Origin: Ensifer adhaerens | GTDB taxonomy: Bacteria; Pseudomonadota; Alphaproteobacteria; Rhizobiales; Rhizobiaceae | Reading direction: 5' to 3' | DNA: 64,000 nt | Assembly (NCBI RefSeq): GCF_013283195.1 | Contig: NZ_JABEKT010000003.1 | Location: 637,323 to 701,322 of the forward strand | Shown: positions 11,427 through 18,129 of the stretch, in pieces | Numbering within the stretch: position 1 is the first letter of the stretch | Layout of the letters: every line of letters begins with the position of its first letter | Translations under genes and position numbers: made by a program | Notes under the pieces: generated by a model | Database searches by the model: none | What the model was told of the DNA's origin: nothing | Seen by the model: the letters and a program-made list of their open reading frames with translations, nothing else

Positions 11427-11453
11427 TTAGCACTCTACACCATCGAGTGCTAC
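11427..11453 (-). promoter_or_regulatory. CIRCE operator (HrcA site) before groESL
   Basis: TTAGCACTC - nine bases - GAGTGCTAC, matching the CIRCE consensus TTAGCACTC-N9-GAGTGCTAA with one mismatch in the last base. It lies about 150 bases upstream of the groES start, in the gap between groES (minus) and the broken hsp20 (plus). HrcA repressor binds such sites and releases them on heat shock. A heat-shock sigma promoter probably lies next to it, with a CTTGAAA -35-like run just downstream on the minus strand. Confidence 0.92.
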
Positions 11454-11555
11454 CGGCATGAATTCATGAGACTATTTCGCGGAGCCGCCGCTCGAAAACT
11501 CCTGCTCCCTCTTGACGGAAGGTATCGTGATCCCCACCTCATCCTTGTCGACGCC

Positions 11556-11636
11556 CTGGTGGGTCGACACCAGTCAGGGAGCCCCAAGCTTCTTGGCGCT
11601 CCCTCGTACCTATGTTGCTCTACGGAGGATGTAGCT
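11556..11636 (+). promoter_or_regulatory. ROSE-type RNA thermometer before hsp20 pseudogene
   Basis: The leader can fold into successive stems: CTGGTG...CACCAG at 11556-11573, GGGAGC...GCTCCC at 11577-11603 (with inner CCAAG...CTTGG), and a 3' stem in which TTGCT at 11615-11619 faces the ribosome site CGGAGGAT at 11623-11630. TTGCT opposite AGGAGG just before the start is the hallmark of rhizobial ROSE elements, which melt on heating and free the ribosome site. The gene behind it is broken, so this switch may now be without function. Confidence 0.75.
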
Positions 11637-12099
11637 ATGAGAACAAACCTCGACTTTCCCCCTTCTACAGGTCGAGCATCGGCTTCGACCGCATCTTCGA
11701 CCTGCTCGAAAACACGCCAGCCTCAACGCTGACAACGGGCCGCCCTATAACATCGTCAAACTGGGGGAAGATGCGTACCGCATCGCCATGGCAGTGGCGG
11801 GTTTCGCCGAGGACGAACTGACGATCACCCATGAAGCGAACATGCTCGTGGTCAACGGCGGGAAATCCGAGGATGAGGAGGTACAGTACCTCCATCACGG
11901 CCTCGCTCTACGGCCATTTGCGCGCAGATTCGAGCTAGCCGATCATGTCATCGTCGAGGGCGCAAAGCTCGAAAACGGGCTACTCGTTATCGATCTCAGG
12001 AAGGAAATGCCTGAGGAGATGAAGCCGCGTCGGATCGCCATCGAAAGCGAAATGACGAAGCCAGCTTCGAAGCAGATCCAAGGCGACAAGGCGGCGTGA
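11637..12099 (+). pseudogene. Small heat-shock protein Hsp20, two frameshifts
   Basis: The start MRTNLDF is followed in the next frame by SPFYRSSIGFDRIFDLLENT, and then in the third frame by PPYNIVKLGEDAYRIAMAVAGF through to the stop at 12099. A lost base in the T/C run near 11656-11660 explains the first shift; a second lies near 11730-11745. Read through, the product is a normal Hsp20 of about 150 residues, with the alpha-crystallin domain and the GLLVIDL strand intact in the last frame. An internal start at 11788 could give a 103-residue alpha-crystallin fragment. Either the gene is dead or the sequence has two errors. Confidence 0.8.
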
Positions 12100-12192
12100 T
12101 TGAGAACATGCTGCTTGATCATCGCCGTTGCCAACAGGTGAAGGAAAGCAGCTTCGCCAAGGAGGAAGGAAGAAACGACGAAAGGATGAGCC

Positions 12193-12369
12193 ATGAGTGT
12201 ACGTGACCTGATCCCGTGGAGCCGTGGCAGCAGCCAGCTCCCGAACAGCTGTCGCGTGGCAAAAACCGATGACGTGGTTGACGGAACCCCTTGCGCGAGA
12301 CAGACAATCCGGCCGCGCTGGCCGGAAGTTCGTGGAGCAGGTCAGCACCAGCCTGCCCCTGGCGATTGA
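12193..12369 (+). pseudogene. Remnant of an Hsp20 gene (N-terminus only)
   Basis: A 58-residue frame begins MSVRDLIPWSRGSSQLP, clearly related to MQIRDLIPWGNNKASE of the intact Hsp20 at 20452. After about 17 residues the similarity stops, and no alpha-crystallin domain follows. An AAAGGA site precedes the ATG. It is the 5' stump of a second-class Hsp20 gene that once stood behind the broken copy at 11637, as in the three-gene operon at 19.6-21 kb. Confidence 0.65.
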
Positions 12370-12432
12370 CATCACCTGCCCACGACCAAACATTGATCCC
12401 GTAGCACGCATTTTTCGCCCGTCACGCTCGTG

Positions 12433-12645
12433 ATGACTTCGGCGCGCGTCTCCGGGCGACCTTGGCTGCTGGTATTCGAACGGCAAGCACCACCCGTCAT
12501 CGACTATCTAATGGGCTACACTGGCGGGAGTGACACGCTGACTCTGGTTGAACTGCGTTTCCCAACCCGCGATGCCGCCATTGCCTACGCAAAGCTAAAG
12601 AAACTGAATTGCACCGTCGTAGACGACAGGAGCCGCCGTCCCTAG
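12433..12645 (+). CDS. NDUFS4-like (ETC complex I subunit region) small protein
   Basis: 70 residues. LVFERQAPPVIDYLMGYTGGSDT followed by LRFPTRDAAIAYAKLKKLNCTVVDD (abridged) matches the NDUFS4/ETC_C1 family pattern of complex I accessory subunits: W.LEFE...P...PLMGWT...D....LRF.T.EEAIAYAE..G..Y.V. It lacks about 15-20 residues between the start (MTSARV) and the core compared with usual 100-residue stand-alone members, and I see no ribosome site, so it may be a decayed copy. Such orphan NDUFS4-like proteins recur in rhizobial stress islands; their role there is unproven. Confidence 0.6.
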   Translation: MTSARVSGRPWLLVFERQAPPVIDYLMGYTGGSDTLTLVELRFPTRDAAIAYAKLKKLNCTVVDDRSRRP

Positions 12646-12731
12646 TTTGCGTTGATATCGCCGGCAAGCTCTACCATTCAATCCCCGTTGCTGCGCATCG
12701 GCGTATCGATCGGCATCGCCAATCCGGAAGA

Positions 12732-12753
12732 GCCCGCCGCTGAAGCGGCGGGC
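12732..12753 (-). terminator. GC-rich hairpin at the end of an SPW gene remnant
   Basis: GCCCGCCGC-TGAA-GCGGCGGGC, a perfect 9-bp stem. The same hairpin with loop TGAG occurs at 15863-15886 at the end of the intact SPW gene, so it probably belongs to that gene unit. In plus direction a TTTTT run follows at about 12762. Confidence 0.55.
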
Positions 12754-12935
12754 CGTGCTCTCCTTTTTCTCGAACATCCAGGTTCATGCGGGTTCCGCCG
12801 ATATTCCCAGAGTGCCCAGGGTGACACGGCGGTGACGAGCACGCCGAGGATCGCATGGGTCCACATCGCGTTCATGTTCGACGCGAATTGAAGCAGCCAG
12901 GGCGAGACTCATCAGCCAGGAGAAGATGCGGCTCA
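12754..12935 (-). pseudogene. SPW-repeat protein, 3' remnant
   Basis: The complement encodes MNAMWTHAILGVLVTAVSPWALWEYRRNPH, nearly the same as the C-terminal segment of the intact SPW protein at 15903-16265 (MNAMWTHVVLGVLVAAVSAWALWDNRQNPH). Base similarity continues upstream through the segment encoding the SPWLLQF repeat, then breaks with a frameshift and loss of the N-terminal half. The shared hairpin beyond the stop shows that a whole gene unit was duplicated and then decayed. Confidence 0.7.
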
Positions 12936-13140
12936 ACCGCACCACAGCCTAGCGCTCCTCCAGGCCTAAAAGCGGCCGCCGGAACAATAATGAAGCGAAA
13001 GCTGGCACCGCGCCGTATGAAGAAGGCATTCTTTCGAAGTGAACTGAATTCCCAGTCCGTATATCTCGACGGGCCGCCTCATATGAGAACCGCCCGTCGG
13101 AAAGCTGGCAAGGCTTTGAAGCAGGCACCAGATAGCTCCG

Positions 13141-13422
13141 TCAGATATCGTACCGCGAATCGAGCTCTCGCAGGGCAGACCGAACCTCATCGATTGAAAC
13201 CGGCTCAGGCGTTCCTGGCATACGACGGAGTGCCGGCTTCGAATCTATCGCACAAAAGTCCGAAGCCCACGCGGCGAGAATGGCCCGTTTATCATCGACA
13301 GAAAGTGCAGGAGCCTTCACCACATCCATTGGACGTCGAAACGGCGACCAGTGAGATGCTAGAACTTCCGGTCCGATGTTTACGGCAGTTGCGGCAATCT
13401 GCTTAAACATATCGTCGATCAT
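13141..13422 (-). CDS. Conserved hypothetical protein of rhizobial stress loci
   Basis: 93 residues. The segment DDKRAILAAWASDFCAIDSKP and the end IDEVRSALRELD belong to a small rhizobial family with the general pattern EEKRAILASWASDAxAVExxPALR...DEIxxALxxLD. I know no reaction for it; it is short, helical and charged, with no membrane segment. GAGGTGAACCG lies before its start, which is nine bases after the stop of the DUF982 gene, so it is the last gene of an hsp20-DUF982-this operon under a ROSE-like thermometer. Confidence 0.65.
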   Translation of the reverse strand: MIDDMFKQIAATAVNIGPEVLASHWSPFRRPMDVVKAPALSVDDKRAILAAWASDFCAIDSKPALRRMPGTPEPVSIDEVRSALRELDSRYDI

Positions 13423-13431
13423 CGGTTCACC

Positions 13432-13731
13432 TCAGCTTACTTGCGGCTTCCTGCTCCACCTCGCATGAGTCGCCATGACGAGGTCAGTTTCCGGCGCCAG
13501 CAGATCGTGCTTTTCCGCGAAGGCGGCAAACAAGCCGCGTGCGGTCTCAGCTTCGATCTCGCCGCACAAGGCAGCGCGGCATGCCTTGAGCGCTACCGAA
13601 TGCGGACCATCCCTGAGCGATATCGGCCACTCGACCAGATGGCGGTAAGCGTCCATCACGCTTCTCACTTCCGTCGGGAATCCAAGACCGACGAGAATAC
13701 GCACAGGTTTCTTGAACATATCGGGTTTCAT
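13432..13731 (-). CDS. DUF982 protein (operon with hsp20)
   Basis: 99 residues from ATG 13731, behind AAGGAGAG. DUF982 signature: FKKPVRILVGLGFPTEVRSV, DAYRHLVEWP, then ALKACRAALCGEIEAETARGLFAAFAEKHDLL (abridged). DUF982 proteins of about 80-110 residues are largely confined to rhizobia and are of unknown function; they occur in multiple copies, as here (also 16953-17255 and 17827-18129). Position between hsp20 and a small conserved gene suggests heat induction. Confidence 0.85.
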   Translation of the reverse strand: MKPDMFKKPVRILVGLGFPTEVRSVMDAYRHLVEWPISLRDGPHSVALKACRAALCGEIEAETARGLFAAFAEKHDLLAPETDLVMATHARWSRKPQVS

Positions 13732-13801
13732 AACTCTCTCCTTTCCAACCCGGTGTGCCCATAGGCGCCATCGAAACGGCGCCCATATCCGATGTTTTCG
13801 T

Positions 13802-14278
13802 TTAGGCGGCGCTCTGGGCTTCGATCTGCGGCGCGGCGTCCGGCCGTCCAAGATCGGAACCGCTTTGAATGCTGACCTTGCGCGGTTTCAATGCCTCCGG
13901 AACCTCCCGGACGAGATCGATGGTCAGCAGACCATTGCTCAGTCCCGCTCCACGGACCGTGACATGGTCGGCGAGCTCGAAACGATGTTCGAACGGGCGG
14001 TGGGCGATGCCTCGGTGCAGATAGGCTTCGGACGGAGAATCCTGCTTCTTGCCAATAACGGTGAGAAGATTGGTCTGGAACGTCAGGTCCAGGTCGTCTT
14101 CGGCGAAACCGGCAACTGCAATCGAGATGCGGTAGCTGTCGTCACCCGTCTTGACAATGTCATAGGGCGGCCAATCGCTGGTCGAACGGTCGCGCTGGGC
14201 GTTTTCCAGAAGATTGAAGAGCCGGTCGAAGCCAACGCTCGATCGGAAGAGAGGCGTGTAGTCGTAAGATGTTGCCAT
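13802..14278 (-). CDS. Small heat-shock protein Hsp20 (IbpA/HspA class)
   Basis: 158 residues from the second of two in-frame ATGs (14278), which is eight bases from AGGAGG; the first ATG at 14284 is only two bases from it. The N-terminus SYDYTPLFRSSVGFDRLFNLLE is the class A rhizobial pattern, followed by PPYDIVKTGDDSYRISIAVAGF and the alpha-crystallin domain to about residue 135, with LSNGLLTIDLVRE as the last strand. An I-x-I-like motif is not obvious in the tail. Holds unfolding cytoplasmic proteins for refolding. It is the intact sister of the broken copy at 11637 and heads an operon with DUF982. Confidence 0.93.
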   Translation of the reverse strand: MATSYDYTPLFRSSVGFDRLFNLLENAQRDRSTSDWPPYDIVKTGDDSYRISIAVAGFAEDDLDLTFQTNLLTVIGKKQDSPSEAYLHRGIAHRPFEHRFELADHVTVRGAGLSNGLLTIDLVREVPEALKPRKVSIQSGSDLGRPDAAPQIEAQSAA

Positions 14279-14363
14279 AGCCATATCCTCCTGAAAGCAA
14301 CATGGTATGGAGCGCCGAAAGACGGCGCTTCCAGCATTGCCAGCCCTGTTGTCAGCGGCTGGC
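14279..14363 (-). promoter_or_regulatory. ROSE-type RNA thermometer before hsp20
   Basis: Read on the minus strand, the leader has a GCCAGCC...GGCTGGC stem (14339-14363), a GGAAGCGCCG...CGGCGCTCC stem (14309-14332), and then TTGCT (14296-14300) facing AGGAGG (14287-14292) directly before the start. The same three-part plan is found before the broken hsp20 at 11637. TTGCT pairing with the ribosome site is the defining feature of ROSE elements, which open above about 40 degrees. Confidence 0.8.
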
Positions 14364-14609
14364 GGCAAATAATCTGGTATTTGTGAAATCCGGCTTCAAG
14401 TGCCGCCTTGGAGAATTTTCGCAAATCTCAGTGCAGCTTGAACTCACCTCCAATACGGCGCCATTTGTTCGGCCTATAGCGAACGGAATGCAGCGAGCCG
14501 TCGAGATTGACTTGCCAGATTTCTGGTTGGCAGTCAGTGTTAGCGGCAGAAGGCTCAGATCGGCAAAATCTTGCGCAAGCGACGGAAGCCATCACATCGG
14601 ACGCAGCCT

Positions 14610-14897
14610 ATGTCGATAGATATCGCGACCATTAGACGTATTGCCCGCCTTGCTCGTCTCGCACTCAGCGAAGACGAGGCTGAAAAAATGTGTGGCGAGC
14701 TGAACGAAATCCTGACCTTCATCGAGCAGCTTTTGGAGGTTGATGTCGAAGGCATCGCTCCGATGACCTCGGTTGTGCCAACAACCATGAAAATGCGCCA
14801 GGACGTCGTGACCGAAAGCAATCATGCCGAAGAGATCGTGGCAAACGCTCCTCTCAGTGAGCGCAACTTCTTCCTGGTCCCCAAGATTCTCGAGTAA
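14610..14897 (+). CDS. gatC: Orphan GatC-like amidotransferase subunit
   Basis: 95 residues from ATG 14610. It aligns with GatC end to end: [20 protein letters not shown], the [21 protein letters not shown] helix (abridged), [11 protein letters not shown] and a late [17 protein letters not shown], close to the usual A....FFLVPKV.E. GatC helps assemble GatA/GatB in the enzyme that converts Glu-tRNA(Gln) or Asp-tRNA(Asn). Neither gatA nor gatB is in the window, and the housekeeping gatCA is expected elsewhere. The family match is strong; a role in this island is unclear. Confidence 0.85.
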   Translation: MSIDIATIRRIARLARLALSEDEAEKMCGELNEILTFIEQLLEVDVEGIAPMTSVVPTTMKMRQDVVTESNHAEEIVANAPLSERNFFLVPKILE

Positions 14898-15104
14898 GCA
14901 CGGACAGCCTCGGGCTTTGGAGCATTTCACGACCGGCGATCGCCGCCAAACGATGCGCCCCTTTGCGTGGCGCGTGTTAGCGTCTTGAGATTTCCGGCCC
15001 ACATCCGATGCTTCGAAAGCTTGCCGATCTCGTTTGTGATCGAATGATGTGTCATGGCGAAGGTCCTGTCGTTTTGCACTATTTGTGTGGTTCACTCACC
15101 GCTA

Positions 15105-15440
15105 GACATGATGCCGCTATGGGCGGGGATGCAAACGAAAACGAAATGGTCGCCCGGCCCAGGGGCAAGAGTCCTGGGTGTCGCGCCCACTGCTGATGAC
15201 AGTTGGGTTGTTTCCGCTGCCGGTCCAGGGTTCGGCATTTGCCCTGATTGCAGCCGGAGGACTCGAAATCGGCATGGCTGCTCCAAGGAAAGGCAGCAAC
15301 GGTTAAGCTTCAGTGAGCCGCTGGCGGTGCGCACACCAGAACTGTCAACGACAAACGTTTACCGATCGACTTCCGACGAATCCTCCCCCTTATGCGCGCT
15401 CGATGCCCGCCGGCATGAGGGCCGTGTTGCGGTCGAAGTG
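15105..15440 (+). pseudogene. ISL3-family transposase, N-terminal remnant
   Basis: From about 15105 the frame reads MMPLWAGM, then SWVVSAAGPGFGICPDCSRR and TRNRHG, which is the zinc-binding N-terminus of ISL3 transposases (W.VS..G....CP.C...S..RH). The next conserved block, RWRCAHQNCQRQTFTDRLP, is in another frame from about 15316, so there is a frameshift. The DDE core is missing. Only a fragment of an old IS remains. Confidence 0.7.
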
Positions 15441-15462
15441 TCGAACCTTCGGTGGTGCTCAG

Positions 15463-15520
15463 TGCGCATTCCAGTTAAGTCGGCCGCTGATTCCGAAACG
15501 AAGCCGGCCACCTATTCCCA
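15463..15520. repeat. Relic end of an IS21-family element
   Basis: TGCGCATTCCAGTTAAGTCG and the following GAAGCCGGCCACCTATTCC resemble the left end of the intact IS21 element at 21538 (TGCGGATTCCGACCTGAAGC...), including the repeated GAAGCCGGCC...ATTCC units. No istA or istB sequence follows; an IS1182-type fragment begins directly after it. It marks an old insertion or a recombination joint. Confidence 0.55.
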
Positions 15521-15534
15521 TCGCACCGGCTGTC

Positions 15535-15875
15535 GCCACTATCGCTCCGACCCGGCGATCTGCCGAAACGCGGCTGCGACCCGCACCGTCACCCGTCATG
15601 TCCGGGCCGATGAACGCGAGCGCACCGATGCCAACCGCCTGACGTCCTGGGGCAAGACGATCTACAAACGCCGCAAGGAGACGGTCGAGCGCTCGTTTGC
15701 CGACGCCAAGCAGCTTTACGATCATCGTTATGGTCCTGACCAAGGCCCCAAACCCAAGGCCCGGCGCCGCGACACACATACAAGCCGACGCAATCCACTC
15801 GACAGCGCAAACCCCAAAACAAAAAACCCGCCGAAACTATCGACGGGCTTGCCAGCAGTCTGGGCCCGCCGCTGA
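15535..15875 (+). pseudogene. IS1182-family transposase, C-terminal remnant
   Basis: YRSDPAICRNAAATRTVTRH, then ERTDANRLTSWGKTIYKRRK and ETVERSFADAKQLYDHRYG match the C-terminal catalytic part of IS1182 transposases, whose glutamate is in the KETVERSFADAK motif. The normal sequence after HRYA is missing, so there is an internal deletion too. The frame is joined upstream to unrelated IS debris and has no start of its own. Confidence 0.7.
15821..15847 (-). terminator. Rho-independent terminator after the SPW gene
   Basis: On the minus strand CCCGTCGA-TAGTT-TCGGCGGG is followed at once by TTTTTTG. It lies about 55 bases past the stop of the SPW gene and would end its transcript. Confidence 0.75.
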
Positions 15876-15886
15876 GGCGGCGGGCC
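15863..15886 (-). repeat. GC-rich hairpin, copy of 12732-12753
   Basis: GGCCCGCCGC-TGAG-GCGGCGGGCC, a perfect 10-bp stem in the SPW 3' region; the same hairpin is found after the decayed SPW copy. Confidence 0.6.
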
Positions 15887-15902
15887 ATACTCCAATTCTC
15901 TA

Positions 15903-16265
15903 TCATGCATGAGCATGCGGGTTCTGCCGATTGTCCCAAAGCGCCCAGGCCGACACGGCGGCGACGAGCACTCCAAGGACCACGTGGGTCCACATCGCGT
16001 TCATGTTCGCCGCGAATTGAAGCAGCCAGGGCGAGACGATCAGCCAGACCCCGAGCACCAGGCTCGACCACTCTTCCCACTCAGCAAACGCCGACAGCGC
16101 GGCAACCGCCAGAGCGGCGAGCAAGATTCCTACAATCCATGCGTTCCACGCCGGTATGGTTTCGCTGGCGAAGTCGAGCACCCAAGGTGAAACGAACAGG
16201 GCGACTGCGAGAACCAGATTGAGCCAATCCTGTGCTTTCTTGCTTTCCATCAGTCCATTTTCCAT
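15903..16265 (-). CDS. SPW-repeat membrane protein
   Basis: 120 residues from ATG 16265. Two repeats each carry the SPW motif: ALFVSPWVLDFASE and WLIVSPWLLQFAAN, with four predicted membrane helices (about residues 12-30, 38-58, 65-85, 92-110). SPW-repeat proteins are small inner-membrane proteins of unknown function, often in stress-tolerance loci, where HdeD-like membrane proteins take a similar place. GGAGGTT lies a few bases before the start. Ends at a strong terminator. Confidence 0.85.
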   Translation of the reverse strand: MENGLMESKKAQDWLNLVLAVALFVSPWVLDFASETIPAWNAWIVGILLAALAVAALSAFAEWEEWSSLVLGVWLIVSPWLLQFAANMNAMWTHVVLGVLVAAVSAWALWDNRQNPHAHA

Positions 16266-16952
16266 GACAACCTCCACGAATGAAGCTTGATCGACGGTGT
16301 TCTCGCGTGCTGTGCACGCTGCGCGCAACGATGTAATTTTGCGAAATACGATCTTCAAGAGCCACGATTATCTCCGTGGGCTGCAGCAACCACGACTCAG
16401 GCGATTGTGATCGACTGTCTCGGCAGATCGACGATCTTTGCGTAGGCGAACAGTGGCGGAACACACCCTTGGAGGAATGCCCGCGACGAAAATTGGATAT
16501 GCGGTTGCCAATCCGCCGACGAGGGTGGGAATATTTCGGCGTGCTATCGGATCGCGGCAAAAGGTGGTTAACCAGCCGCCGCCGGGATAAACGTGGTGAG
16601 GTGCCTATGGTTCCTCGCACTCATGACGGTCACCGGATGTGCCGCCCTGACCGGAGCCGCTCGCTAAGCATTTCGTCGGCTGCTTCGGCGATGAGCCAGC
16701 CCTTTTCCAACTCGCCGGTCAGTTCGAAAGAGCGCGGCCATGCTCCCAGTTGCTTGAGATAAATTTCCATCAGCCGGTATCGAGAAGTGCATCCCAGAAT
16801 CCGCGGTGCGCCATGGACCTTCGAGTTTGCAGCGTAGATGCAAAAATGCACGCACCACCCCTTGAACTCGCCGAGCCCCAAAATAAATCTTCTACGGGCG
16901 CCGGGAGAAGGCGCTTTCCTTGTTGAAAACCAACGAATTCAGTGAGGTAGAA
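16266..16952. other. Gene-poor stretch, possible small frame on the minus strand
   Basis: Nearly 690 bases. The only frame with protein-like composition is on the minus strand from about 16767 to 16630 ([20 protein letters not shown] and on, ending about 46 residues later). It may be the tail of a lost gene; I do not recognise it and see no ribosome site. Confidence 0.35.
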
Positions 16953-17255
16953 ATGCACACGAAGATGTTTGATCGACCAGTTTACCTGCGTGAAAGGAAG
17001 GATCTGGTCCTCGAAATCACAAACCTGGACGACGCGATCGATTTCCTCGAGGAATGGGCCAAGGGAGATCGCGATATCATCCATGACGCGACGCTGAAGA
17101 CCTGCTACCTGGCACATGACGGCCACAAGCCAGTTCAGGTGGCGCGCGATGCGCTCCGCTCATTTGCGCACAGGAAGGGCATCCTTGTGAAAGCTCCTGC
17201 GGTCTTGCCCTGGATGATCAAGGCCAAACCGGGCGGCGGTCGAGTACACCCGTAA
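16953..17255 (+). CDS. DUF982 protein
   Basis: 100 residues from ATG 16953, which has GAGGT seven bases upstream; an in-frame ATG at 16920 is further away and adds residues not seen in the family. Signature: FDRPVYLRERKD, DDAIDFLEEWAKGDRD, ATLKTCYLAHDGHKPVQVAR and ALRSFAHRKGILV. Function unknown, as for all DUF982 proteins. Differs strongly from the other two copies in the window, so the three are old paralogues, not recent duplicates. Confidence 0.85.
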   Translation: MHTKMFDRPVYLRERKDLVLEITNLDDAIDFLEEWAKGDRDIIHDATLKTCYLAHDGHKPVQVARDALRSFAHRKGILVKAPAVLPWMIKAKPGGGRVHP

Positions 17256-17270
17256 ACCGGCCTTCGGGAG

Positions 17271-17371
17271 TGAGGGCCGCGCTCGCGGCCTCTCTAGTTA
17301 GCGCGATAGGCAGCGCTTGTTGCGTGGTTTTCAAGGTAGGCTGGCGCGGGCAGGCAGTGAGCCTGCCCGCG
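17271..17371. terminator. Two GC hairpins after a DUF982 gene
   Basis: GGCCGCG-CT-CGCGGCC near 17273-17288 and CGCGGGCAGGC-AGTGA-GCCTGCCCGCG at 17345-17371 (11-bp perfect stem). Neither has a clear T-run, but both lie behind the gene ending at 17255 and could end its transcript. Confidence 0.45.
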
Positions 17372-17790
17372 AATCCGCTTTCCTCCATGGAAGTCAGCGA
17401 TAGCGCAGGGCATCAACCAGCAGCGCGAAGGCAGGCGATGCCAAGGCGGCTCGTACAGTAGAGATGATATCCAGGAAACGAGGGACACCAGTTCGCTAGC
17501 ACCTGGATCAACGTCCTTTCTTCACGAGCGGACTCAGGTGGTCGCACGGCAGGCAGGTAGGACGTGCCCGTCGAGGGCGGCGTCGAAACGACTTGGTTTT
17601 GCGGAAACTGATTTTCAAGAGCCCGATTGTCTCTGTGATAGGCCAGCCGACCATGAGTGACGAGATCCACGCCCCGCACCCTCTGTCCGCACGGTGGCCC
17701 AGGGGCCGTAAAGGCGAACGCGGGCCTGACACGATCAACCGAAACGCCCGGACGGCGAATTGTTCCGGTGCGCCGCAGCGAATGCTCGAA
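17372..17790. other. Intergenic stretch, nothing recognised
   Basis: About 420 bases. Open frames on both strands lack family similarity and ribosome sites. Confidence 0.4.
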
Positions 17791-17791
17791 A

Positions 17792-17817
17792 GCTGGGGCA
17801 CTAAGAAGTGCCCCAGC
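17792..17817 (-). terminator. Terminator after a DUF982 gene
   Basis: GCTGGGGCACT-AAGA-AGTGCCCCAGC, an 11-bp perfect stem ten bases past the stop of the minus-strand DUF982 gene; on the minus strand a short TTTCG run follows. Confidence 0.75.
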
Positions 17818-17826
17818 CCAGCCATT

Positions 17827-18129
17827 CTAGGCAAGCGAGCGTTGGCCGCCGGTACCTGTCTTCGCTCCGGGCGGTCCATCCGCGCCTATCGACATGCCCG
17901 CGTCTCGGCAGGCGTCCATAAAAGCTTCGCGCGCGATGGCGACTGGCGTCATTCGGTTTAGAGCACGGCGGCACGTTTGAACCGCCCGATTGTATTTTCT
18001 GCCGCGATAGATGGCCCAATCCCCTTCGAGGAAGTCGAGCACGTCGTTGACAGAAGCGAAGACCTGGGACGCCCCGTCCTTCCTGTGAACGGTAACGGGA
18101 GTCATCCAAACCAATTCCGGGTTGAGCAT
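17827..18129 (-). CDS. DUF982 protein
   Basis: 100 residues from ATG 18129, with AGGAGGACATC before it. Family signature: WMTPVTVHRKDG, VFASVNDVLDFLEGDWAIYR, RAVQTCRRALNRMTPVAIAR and EAFMDACRDAGMSI. This copy follows the most common DUF982 pattern (RGxxYxxAxxxCxxAL...AR..F..AC..AGM). Its function is unknown. It is transcribed alone and ends in a strong hairpin. Confidence 0.85.
   Translation of the reverse strand: MLNPELVWMTPVTVHRKDGASQVFASVNDVLDFLEGDWAIYRGRKYNRAVQTCRRALNRMTPVAIAREAFMDACRDAGMSIGADGPPGAKTGTGGQRSLA

Noticed and set aside
12855-13406. A 183-residue plus-strand frame
   Set aside because: Composition is arginine- and proline-rich and it lies antisense to the small conserved gene; no ribosome site.
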